Shown here one piece after another: positions 50,008-56,172 of a stretch of DNA of 56,172 nucleotides. The translations under genes were made by a program, and so were the position numbers. The notes under the pieces were generated by a model, which did not search any database, was not told the origin of the DNA, and saw nothing but the letters and a program-made list of their open reading frames with translations. Source of the stretch: Myxococcota bacterium (GTDB taxonomy: Bacteria; Myxococcota_A; Polyangia; Polyangiales; Houyiibacteriaceae); assembly GCA_028284955.1 (NCBI GenBank), contig JANQQS010000146.1, positions 1 to 56,172 on the forward strand. The letters are read 5' to 3'. The stretch's first letter is position 1, and each line of letters opens with the position of its first letter.

Positions 50008-51474
50008 TCAGTTTCCTGTTCGGGTGAACTCTTGCCGGCATATCGGTGTTCGCTCGGGTCCGCCCCAACAATCTCGAATCAGTTGATCGGTGTCCGGGCT
50101 GCAAAAAAGCCCACATTGATACGACCCCAGCAAGCCCCATAGTTCGAAGGGTAGATTCGGCCTCGGATGGCTGATGGACTCGTTGCCATTCCAGCGAAAA
50201 CGTCGCCCTTCATCGGCGCTCAGAGTGATTTCGTCGATCGTCGTGGCGTCGCCGCACGAGTTAGCGGTCTGCGGATAGTCGCCTTCTGCGCACGCCGAAA
50301 AATCGAAAGTCCATGCCGGCGACGCATTCGGGTTGGCTTCGCTTGCGGTCACTGGCGGGGGCGCCGGGGTTGGGGGCACGCCCGTGGGTTTCGGGCCGAC
50401 GATTTTCACGTAGTGCTGCGAAAACGCGTCCAAGAGATACGTGTCTCCGTTGAACGTCACCTCGATCCACGCGTGGCCGATAATCTCCCCGCTCTTTCTT
50501 CCGCAGCGCAATGCCGATTCGATTCCGGCGTCACGAAGGACTTCTTGAAGTGCAATGGCGTGGTGACGGCATAGCGCGTTCGGGTCGTCGCTTAGGTGTT
50601 GCTGCACGAGGTCTGCCGCGAGTCGCAGTTTTGTTGGAAAATCGGGTTCTTCGGCGACGCGGGTGGAGAAATCTTCTTGCTGCAGATCAGGCAGATACTC
50701 GAGAAAGCAAGACCTCAAGCTACACGTGGCGGTATAGGTCGCGGAGGGGTTCTGGTACCAGCCGTACATTACACGCATTTCGTAGGATCCGGCGCCGCGC
50801 ACTTCGTTGCCTTCCGAATCTCTAGATATTAAGGGTTCCCAGTTTTCTGGCGGGTCGGCGGGCGTCACCGATGCGGCGGGGTCTTGTGTGCCTCCGAGTG
50901 GTGACGCGAGCTTCAAGGTCGCGACCGCGTAGCGACCTTTGTCCAGGATGACGCCTCCGAGCACGCCGGTCGGAGGGGCTACCGAAGTCGGCACTTCGAG
51001 CCATAGACCATCTCCCGTTTGTCGAAATAGGCTCATGAGGAACCGTTGTTTCCGGTCGAAGCGATCCAGGTTCGGGTGGTCTTGTCGGAGGAGCGGGGAG
51101 CGCAGACGAAAGACCGCGGGAAGTGCGAGCTGAGCATCGTCGGGCTGCATGCGGATCTCGAGTGCACGATCTAGCGGAAATTGCAACTCGTCCGGTATGT
51201 TCTGCGGGGCGTCGCCGAACGCGATTCGAACCTCCACTTCGTCGGCGAATGCGCCAGCAGGAAACTCGAGTTCAAGCTCTTCGGCGATCAGCGTGCCGCC
51301 TTCTGGCCCAACGATCACCGGTGCCGTTTCGACGAAACCGCTGTCGTCCGTGGCGCTTGTGGGCTCATCGTCTCCGAAGCAGCCGACCATCGTTAGCGAA
51401 GTCGCGATCGGGACTGAAGCCGCTGCCTGAAACCATGTGGCCGTCTGAGCCGAAGTCCGCATGCCTTTTGCCAT
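50008..51474 (-). CDS. Lipoprotein with ZU5-like and transglutaminase-like domains
   Basis: About 488 residues from ATG 51474; the open frame begins at 51540. The signal ends LTMVGC. An early domain (about residues 48-150) starts VIVGPEGGTLIAEELELEFPAGAF, the ZU5-like pattern seen in surface proteins. The centre carries a papain-like transglutaminase fold: Cys in NALCRHHA (about 301), His in GHAWIEV (about 332) and Asp in YLLDAF (about 346), a complete triad in the expected order. A Cys-rich C-terminus follows a Pro-rich linker (GVPPTPAPPPVTA). It could cross-link or cleave proteins at the surface; EDR1/CTP-type transglutaminase-like proteins of unknown role are the nearest class. It is a single gene. 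Confidence 0.78.
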   Translation of the reverse strand: MAKGMRTSAQTATWFQAAASVPIATSLTMVGCFGDDEPTSATDDSGFVETAPVIVGPEGGTLIAEELELEFPAGAFADEVEVRIAFGDAPQNIPDELQFPLDRALEIRMQPDDAQLALPAVFRLRSPLLRQDHPNLDRFDRKQRFLMSLFRQTGDGLWLEVPTSVAPPTGVLGGVILDKGRYAVATLKLASPLGGTQDPAASVTPADPPENWEPLISRDSEGNEVRGAGSYEMRVMYGWYQNPSATYTATCSLRSCFLEYLPDLQQEDFSTRVAEEPDFPTKLRLAADLVQQHLSDDPNALCRHHAIALQEVLRDAGIESALRCGRKSGEIIGHAWIEVTFNGDTYLLDAFSQHYVKIVGPKPTGVPPTPAPPPVTASEANPNASPAWTFDFSACAEGDYPQTANSCGDATTIDEITLSADEGRRFRWNGNESISHPRPNLPFELWGLLGSYQCGLFCSPDTDQLIRDCWGGPERTPICRQEFTRTGN

Positions 51475-51816
51475 ATGTGCGTCTACCTGTCGTGAAACTT
51501 CGAACGGGCCGGAGTCTACCGCCGAGCGGACTTGCAGCAAACGACCCTATCGAGAAAGTCTCGGTGAGGGGAACGCTCGACCGCATTGCGACGCGGTCGA
51601 GCGTCTTAATCGACGGCTATGGAGCGCTCGCAGGAGTCCGGGCGAGAGAGCGGTTTCGCGGATGCTTTCGGTGCGCGGCACACGAGTCGTCCGCGCGCGG
51701 CACGGAGTCCTTAAAAACGAGCGCCGAGCGTACCGGAATGATGCGAGGTTCCGGTACGCTCGGCGTTGCTCGAGACGCAGGCGGTTGTACGGCCGCCTGC
51801 GCTTGTGTGCTAAATC
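51475..51816. other. Intergenic region with tandem hairpins
   Basis: No gene is supported here. Besides the terminator at 51713-51765 there is a second hairpin, CGCAGGCGG-ttgtacgg-CCGCCTGCG (51776-51801). Both lie downstream of the small acidic lipoprotein gene on the minus strand. Confidence 0.6.
51713..51765 (-). terminator. Strong intrinsic terminator
   Basis: This is a perfect 17-bp stem (51722-51738 / 51749-51765, arm CGCCGAGCGTACCGGAA) with a 10-nt loop. On the minus strand it is followed, four bases on, by TTTTT (51717-51713). It ends the transcript of the gene at 51817-52254. Confidence 0.92.
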
Positions 51817-52254
51817 TTATTCGGTTTCGCTGCTGCTGCTGGAGCTGCTTTCACCCTCGTCGGAACCACCAGGGGCATCGGCTTCGTCGGCGCCGTCTGC
51901 ATTGTCGGTCGGGGCGGGTTCTTCGACATCGTCGTCACCACCTGGGGCGGGAGCTTCGTCGCCATCACCGTCGTTGTCTACGGCCGGTGCTTCATCGCCT
52001 TCGCTCTCCGAGGAGCCAGCGCAGTCTTCGTAGACCAGCGTGCAGGGGTCGCCATCTTCAACCTGACCGCAGGCGCTGTCCGGAGTCGTGCCATCCTCGC
52101 ACACGGGCGGATTCGGGTCCGCGTCGCACTCCGAAGGATCACAAAGCGCGGCGAGGCTGCTGCGTACGCCTTCGGTGGAGTCGGTGGCACAGCCAGATAG
52201 CGCAAGCGTGCCAATCGCGAGCGCACATCCCAGAATTTCTAGTTTCTTGGTCAT
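51817..52254 (-). CDS. Small acidic lipoprotein with low-complexity tail
   Basis: A 145-residue protein behind GAAGGAAG. The signal ends LALSGC, with Ala at +2. The first part of the mature protein has six Cys (CDPSECDADPNPPVCEDG, ACGQVEDGDPC). The last ~65 residues are almost wholly Asp, Glu, Ala, Pro and Gly, ending in a run of Ser. Such a tail would be disordered and highly negative at the cell surface. No family recognised. A strong terminator follows. The 182-bp divergent region to 52437 may carry promoters for both directions. Confidence 0.8.
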   Translation of the reverse strand: MTKKLEILGCALAIGTLALSGCATDSTEGVRSSLAALCDPSECDADPNPPVCEDGTTPDSACGQVEDGDPCTLVYEDCAGSSESEGDEAPAVDNDGDGDEAPAPGGDDDVEEPAPTDNADGADEADAPGGSDEGESSSSSSSETE

Positions 52255-52436
52255 GGTGTTTGCTTCCTTCGTCGTTACAGGCTTTCCAAATACCTCCGCG
52301 ACCTAGGGCTCCCTCGTCCACACTCCCATGTAGGTCCCGGTGAGTTTGATATGTACAGTGACGTGGCGCGGATGAATCGATCAGGGTTTTTTCTTCGCCC
52401 TTACGTTGTGTCGTAATTTCAGCTAGATATACGGTC

Positions 52437-53822
52437 GTGAATCCGGCGCACGCGGGCGTTGATGCAGTCGCGAAACGACGTCTAGGAGGGCGGTTTCCGT
52501 CGCTCGCTTCGTGCGTGGTCTCGCTCTCCGTAGCCAGCCTTGCGCTTGCGTCGCTGGCGGGAGCCCAGTCGACCGATACAACGCGGGGAGCCGACGCATC
52601 GGACGCGTCGCCGACCAAAGTCGGCCTCTCAGTTCGCGGACGGTGCCCCGATCGACGCGCCGTGGTGCAGGCCCTAGACCAAGTTGTCTCCGTAGAAACC
52701 CGCGAGCAGGCTTCGTGGGTGCTGTCCGTGCGACCGGCGCGGCGCGGCGTACGCCTCCGGCTGTTTCCCCGAATCGGTTCCGGAGCCGCGCTCACTCGGC
52801 AGATTGCTGTTTCCGGACGTTCGAGAGCCCGCCGCTTGGGGGATTGCACCGCATCTGCGCGGGTGATCGCGGCGATTGTCGAACGTCACCTTCGCGCTCT
52901 TGACTTGCCGGTACGCAAGCGCGCCGCACCCGAGCGTCCGCCAGCGGTACTGACCGTGCCGACCATTGAGTCGCGCGAGACGCAGCCGCGAGAAGTGTCT
53001 CATTCACTGATCGACGCCAAGACGGAAAGTGAGAACGACGAGCCGATGTCGCCTCGGCGCCGGGGTGACGCTTCGAGAGCCTCCGATGGCGCGAATCGTT
53101 CATCGATGGATGCACGACGGTCCAATTCGACGTCTGGGCGTGATTCGGCGCGCCAGCCTAGTTCGTCAGATGAGCCCAGTTCGACGGATGAGCCCAGTTC
53201 GACGGATGAGCCTAGTTCGAAGGATAATAAGGTGGAGCGCGAACGGTTGAAGCGCAGCACGTCGGAGCGCAGCGATACGAATCGTGGCCGCGCGCGGGCC
53301 CGTGTATCGGCCGAGCTTGCGGGGGGGGGCGTGCTCTGGCTCTCGCCGACGGAGGGTGCTGGATTCGGGCGCGTAGGGATCGGTCTGCTTGCGGGGTCGC
53401 GATGGGTTGCCCGGGCGACCCTACGTTTACAGTCTCCCATTCACCTCGCTAGCGAAGAGGAACGGCTTCGCCTGTGGAGTTTGTCTATCGCGGGTGTGTT
53501 TGGGGTGCGCGCGCCGCTTGACGAACCGTCGGTCGACGGATGGTTTGTGGAAGGGCTCCTTTCAGGGGGGGCCGAACGCACCCATGTGCTCGCGCGCGAT
53601 GTCTCCGAAACTCCTGCCGTGAACCGCTGGGCCCCTGAAGTCGGCCTGGGGGTGGGCGCAGGGAAGGAATTCGCTCGCCGATTTGAGGGGTTTGTGGAGC
53701 TCTGGGGGTACCTCTATCCTCGAGTTGACCGCTACCGCATCGAACCTGCCGGAGAAGTCGCGCGCCACGCACGAGGCGCGTTGATGATTGCCTTGGGAAT
53801 ACGCGGTGGCGCAAAACACTGA
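52437..53822 (+). CDS. Exported protein with low-complexity repeats and beta-barrel-like C-terminus
   Basis: A 461-residue protein from GTG 52437. The signal peptide ends ASLAGA-QS. Residues ~60-160 form a small domain (VGLSVRGRCPDRRAVVQALDQV), followed by a Ser/Arg/Asp-rich linker with SSTDEP repeats (~240-265). From about 285 come alternating Gly/aromatic strands (VSAELAGGGVLWLSPTEGAG, GFVELWGYLYPRVDRYRI), suggesting an outer-membrane barrel or barrel-like sheet. The ECF sigma gene starts 34 bp later, so it is probably the first gene of that operon. No named family; the layout is common in Myxococcota, where the barrel protein sits beside an ECF sigma and FecR pair. Confidence 0.7.
   Translation: MNPAHAGVDAVAKRRLGGRFPSLASCVVSLSVASLALASLAGAQSTDTTRGADASDASPTKVGLSVRGRCPDRRAVVQALDQVVSVETREQASWVLSVRPARRGVRLRLFPRIGSGAALTRQIAVSGRSRARRLGDCTASARVIAAIVERHLRALDLPVRKRAAPERPPAVLTVPTIESRETQPREVSHSLIDAKTESENDEPMSPRRRGDASRASDGANRSSMDARRSNSTSGRDSARQPSSSDEPSSTDEPSSTDEPSSKDNKVERERLKRSTSERSDTNRGRARARVSAELAGGGVLWLSPTEGAGFGRVGIGLLAGSRWVARATLRLQSPIHLASEEERLRLWSLSIAGVFGVRAPLDEPSVDGWFVEGLLSGGAERTHVLARDVSETPAVNRWAPEVGLGVGAGKEFARRFEGFVELWGYLYPRVDRYRIEPAGEVARHARGALMIALGIRGGAKH
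53161..53226 (+). repeat. In-frame 18-bp tandem repeat
   Basis: There are three near-perfect copies of AGTTCGACGGATGAGCCC plus a partial fourth, encoding SSTDEP. They lie in the disordered linker of the exported protein. The copy number could vary between strains. Confidence 0.85.
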
Positions 53823-53856
53823 TCGATCCTCCCGGGTGAGGCCACCAAGTGTAATA

Positions 53857-54447
53857 ATGCAGCGAGTGGCTCGCTCTGATGTAGGGTCTGGCAACTGGAT
53901 GCTCAGCTTGGACCAGTCGGCTTCTGGGGCCGATTGGGATCGGCATTTTCGCGTCATTTACGACCGATACGGCGCGCTTGTATACACCATGGTGTGTCGT
54001 TCAGGGGTTCCATTTTCAGACGTCGAAGACCTTACTCAGCGCGTGTTCATGGTGGTGTTCCGTAGGCTTAAGGAAGGGGAAGAGGTCGTTCATTGGAAAT
54101 CGTGGCTCAGAATGATCGCGCTCCGCGTGGTGCAAGAGCACCGGCGCTGGCATCGCGTTCGCCGCTTGAAGGCATGGGTCACTCAATCGTCGGTGGACGA
54201 GCAAGAACGAGAGATTCCCACGCCGGAGCGGGAAGCTTCGCAAGCCGAAGCGGTCGACACCGTTGCATGGGTGATGAGTCGCATGAGTACGAAACTTCGC
54301 GATGTGCTCGTCCTCACAGACTTGCAGGAATGCACGCCTTCAGAAGCAGCCGAGCTGCTCGGCATTCCAGTGAACACCGTTCGTTCTCGGCGGCGGCTGG
54401 CCAAAGAGCAGTTTGCCAAGATTCTGGAGAAGGCTAAGCAGCGATGA
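53857..54447 (+). CDS. ECF-type RNA polymerase sigma factor
   Basis: About 196 residues from ATG 53857; the open frame extends to 53788 inside the upstream gene. Region 2 is at roughly residues 25-95 (HFRVIYDRYGALVYTMV, DVEDLTQRVFMVVFRRL, WLRMIALRVVQEHRR). Region 4 is at about 140-190 (MSTKLRDVLVLTDLQECTPS, AAELLGIPVNTVRSRRRLAK). It would direct RNA polymerase to a specific promoter set. Its stop overlaps the start of the FecR-like gene (ATGA), the classic arrangement for a sigma factor and its membrane-bound regulator. Confidence 0.92.
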   Translation: MQRVARSDVGSGNWMLSLDQSASGADWDRHFRVIYDRYGALVYTMVCRSGVPFSDVEDLTQRVFMVVFRRLKEGEEVVHWKSWLRMIALRVVQEHRRWHRVRRLKAWVTQSSVDEQEREIPTPEREASQAEAVDTVAWVMSRMSTKLRDVLVLTDLQECTPSEAAELLGIPVNTVRSRRRLAKEQFAKILEKAKQR

Positions 54448-55526
54448 CGCGCCCTGGTGACATAGACCGCGACGACATCGAGCGACTTTTGTCGCAGGTG
54501 CGCGGCGTGCGTCCGACACGCAGTGCGCTTGAACGGATTCGTGGGAGGCTCGTTCGAGATCAGCTCGAAGGTGCCATGCTGGAATCGACCGAGGTCGAAG
54601 CCATCCTGAGCGCGGTGCGCAAAGCCGAACCCACCCCGCGCGCGGTGCAGCGTGTTCGGTATGGACTCTTTGCGCCAAAAGCTCCTCGTCGCTGGGGAGT
54701 TCCGGTCGCGCTTGCGGGCACGGCGGCGATGGCCGCGGCCGCAGTGTTGTGGTTTCAGGCGCCTGATGCGCAGACGCCGCAAGTGCGCGTTGCGTTTGCG
54801 GAGGGTGCTGAGCGCTCAGACGGCGCACCCATTGGGAACGCGATGGCGGATGGATCGTGGCTCGAAACAGGATCATCGGGGCGCGTTGAACTCGAGGCAG
54901 GAAAAAATCGAGTTCGCCTTGGCAAGGACACGCGCGCGCGCGTCGGCGCCACCGAGGTCGAAGTGCATCGGGGGCGCGCCAGGGTGCGGGGAAATATGCG
55001 GGTTGCATGTCCCACCTGCCAGGTTCGCGTGAACGGAGAAGCCGACGTCCGAGTCGACAGCACGGGGTCCACGCAGATCGTGGTGATTGCGGGGAGCGTG
55101 TCGCAGCGCGAACCAGATGTCGCCTGCCGCATTGTGGATGTTGCGCTCTACGAGGAACCTGCCCCAGACAAAGTGGTTGTGGACGCGCCCGGCATTCCAA
55201 AAGCGCGGCCCGCTCGGGCAACGCGGCGGCACGCGCGCTCTTCCGAGCTCTCGGCTCAGGTGGCGGCGTACGAGAAAGCGCGCATGCTCGAACATCGCAA
55301 CGACGCGAGTGCATTGCAGGCCTATCGGAAACTACTTCGCAAGTATCCGAGCTCGCCGCTACGCCCGGAAATCGAACTCAACGTTGTGGAAACACTGCAT
55401 CGGCTCGGCAATACAAGGGCTGCGGCGCGCGCGGCGCGCTCGTTCTTGAAGCGATATCCAAGCAACCCTCGAGCGGGTGAGCTGCGTCGATTCCTTCAAG
55501 GCGCTCAGCTTCGAGGCTCGCGATAG
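54444..55526 (+). CDS. FecR-domain membrane regulator with TPR-like C-terminus
   Basis: A 360-residue protein. The N-terminal ~85 residues are cytoplasmic and repeat a short helical motif twice (IERLLSQVRGVRPTRSALER, VEAILSAVRKAEPTPRAVQR). One membrane helix lies at about 87-105 (PVALAGTAAMAAAAVLWF). The periplasmic part is FecR-like (LETGSSGRVELEAGKNRVRL, VEVHRGRARVRG, VRVDSTGSTQIVVIAGSV). The C-terminal ~90 residues are TPR-like helices (AYRKLLRKYPSSPLRPEIEL). It overlaps the ECF sigma gene by 4 bp and is the probable anti-sigma or transducer for it. The signal is unknown. Confidence 0.85.
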   Translation: MTRPGDIDRDDIERLLSQVRGVRPTRSALERIRGRLVRDQLEGAMLESTEVEAILSAVRKAEPTPRAVQRVRYGLFAPKAPRRWGVPVALAGTAAMAAAAVLWFQAPDAQTPQVRVAFAEGAERSDGAPIGNAMADGSWLETGSSGRVELEAGKNRVRLGKDTRARVGATEVEVHRGRARVRGNMRVACPTCQVRVNGEADVRVDSTGSTQIVVIAGSVSQREPDVACRIVDVALYEEPAPDKVVVDAPGIPKARPARATRRHARSSELSAQVAAYEKARMLEHRNDASALQAYRKLLRKYPSSPLRPEIELNVVETLHRLGNTRAAARAARSFLKRYPSNPRAGELRRFLQGAQLRGSR

Positions 55527-55966
55527 TGGGGCGTGTCCACCTAGCGTGGATCTGGCTGCTTGCAGGTTGCTCGGTTGACGTGACAGTCGCGGTCCGCGAT
55601 GCGGCGCCGGAGCCTGTGAATTCGACTCCCGACCCGATACTCGACGCCGGCCCCGCGGGGAGCGACGCGAGTGAATGTGAGTGTGCAGGTCCGATGCCCG
55701 TTGTCCCGGCGTCGTGCTCAATGGGCTCGGTGCAGTGCGCCGAATTTGAAGACACCTGCGAATGGGGTCTCTTAAACTGCCCGACCGCTACGGAATGCGA
55801 AGAATCAAGCTGCTCGCCACAGGGTGGCTGCACCGAGTTACCGGGCGCCGCATTCGCGACCTCTGGACGCTGCGTCATGGCGTCCGATGTGTGTGTCATT
55901 GAACTCGTGGACTGCGACAGCGACGACGAGGCGAACGAAGGCAACCAACCAGAACCTTCCGGCTAA
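55526..55966 (+). CDS. Small Cys-rich lipoprotein at the end of the sigma/FecR operon
   Basis: A 146-residue protein from GTG 55526, overlapping the upstream stop (TAGTG). The signal is very short and ends WLLAGC. The mature protein is acidic with about 14 Cys (ECECAGPMPVVPASCSMGSV, CEWGLLNCPTATECEESSC), so it is probably disulfide-bonded and surface-exposed. No family recognised. Its position makes it a candidate sensor input or output of the ECF system. A hairpin with AGAGCAG / CTGCTCT arms follows at 55969-56023. Confidence 0.75.
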   Translation: MGRVHLAWIWLLAGCSVDVTVAVRDAAPEPVNSTPDPILDAGPAGSDASECECAGPMPVVPASCSMGSVQCAEFEDTCEWGLLNCPTATECEESSCSPQGGCTELPGAAFATSGRCVMASDVCVIELVDCDSDDEANEGNQPEPSG

Positions 55967-55968
55967 GA

Positions 55969-56023
55969 AGAGCAGGGGAGGTTGTTGCGGGCCGCCAAGA
56001 TCAGGCCAAAAGGCCGCTGCTCT
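55969..56023. repeat. Nested inverted repeat after the last gene
   Basis: The outer arms AGAGCAG (55969-55975) and CTGCTCT (56017-56023) enclose an inner GGCC-AAAA-GGCC hairpin (56004-56015). There is no T-tract. It may act as a weak terminator or an RNA-stabilising structure. Confidence 0.5.
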
Positions 56024-56088
56024 AGGGCAATGGTCAGTATGGCTGATCGAAATCCCTCAGAGGAAAGACATTTCGCGAACTACCCGGA

Positions 56089-56172
56089 AACCAGGTTACG
56101 TGCCTCCTGGCGGGGGAGTTTGGGTGAATCGGCGGGGTCGTACCCCGACGAGAGGGTCTGGGTGCCAGACCC
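56089..56172 (-). repeat. Dispersed palindromic repeat, right copy (cut by the window end)
   Basis: This is the inverted counterpart of 158-241, with 79 of 84 positions matching. The window ends at the outer edge of its GGGTCTGG / CCAGACCC hairpin, as expected if an assembly stopped at a repeat. It lies 123 bp past the last stop codon. Confidence 0.9.

Noticed and set aside
51123-52343. 406-residue open frame on the plus strand
   Set aside because: It is antisense to the transglutaminase-like and the acidic lipoprotein genes and crosses a 17-bp terminator. It is Arg/Ser-rich with no domain.
55989-56065. Remnant of a homologue of the broken gene at 20117-20847
   Set aside because: A ~24-bp stretch resembles its signal-peptide region with four differences, but similarity does not extend further and could be chance.

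Overview
This 56.2 kb window is GC-rich bacterial DNA. About 36 protein genes are supported, plus one clearly frameshifted gene, one gene whose reading frame breaks near its end, and one probable pseudogene. Gene content points to a Myxococcota (deltaproteobacterial) chromosome, perhaps a Polyangiales/Sandaracinaceae-like organism. The reasons are about 22 predicted lipoproteins with Asp/Gly/Ser-rich linkers, eukaryote-like EGF, fibrinogen and RCC1 modules, membrane-anchored PknB-type kinases, a TIGR02147-type regulator and a Wzy/TPR polysaccharide locus. The taxonomic call is inference. I found no rRNA, tRNA, CRISPR array, transposase or integrase. Near-identical palindromic repeats lie at both ends in inverted orientation, and the sequence stops exactly inside one. 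This suggests a whole contig whose assembly broke at a dispersed repeat.

Layout. 83-367: repeat and hairpin cluster. 371-9647 (minus): a tightly packed polysaccharide operon (sugar-nucleotide epimerase, membrane CapD-type dehydratase, Wzy-like polymerase, PAPS sulfotransferase, O-antigen-ligase/TPR protein), then a lipoprotein. 9951-11921: EGF/fibrinogen-like lipoprotein. 12187-15762: a kinase made of two complete membrane-plus-kinase modules. 15759-16839: RES/Xre toxin-antitoxin pair. 16965-22944: a predicted beta-propeller lipoprotein, an LplT-PlsC phospholipid-repair fusion, a probable pseudogene and two lipoproteins. 22937-27241: a 1434-residue HExxH metallopeptidase/FN3/beta-helix lipoprotein. 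27292-28541: a frameshifted AAA/DUF4143 ATPase, flanked by a duplicated copy of the 3' end of the preceding gene. 28932-32715: small lipoproteins, a vWA lipoprotein and a CYTH gene broken by a frameshift. 32924-36829: TIGR02147 regulator with its lipoprotein, and a YfbK-type vWA lipoprotein. 36985-43545: two RCC1 lipoproteins and two heparin-lyase-like polysaccharide lyases, apparently from a locus duplication. 43646-51474: pentapeptide lipoprotein, beta-lactamase-fold hydrolase, LytS/LytR-type two-component pair and surface lipoproteins, including a transglutaminase-like one. 51817-55966: acidic lipoprotein, then an operon of secreted protein, ECF sigma factor, FecR-like regulator and lipoprotein.

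How it works together. The theme is the cell envelope: making a possibly sulfated, uronate-containing polysaccharide, cutting polysaccharides with surface lyases, repairing phospholipids, and displaying many lipoproteins under three separate regulators (TIGR02147, LytTR, ECF sigma/FecR). Most functional links are inferred from family membership and context, not shown by the sequence.
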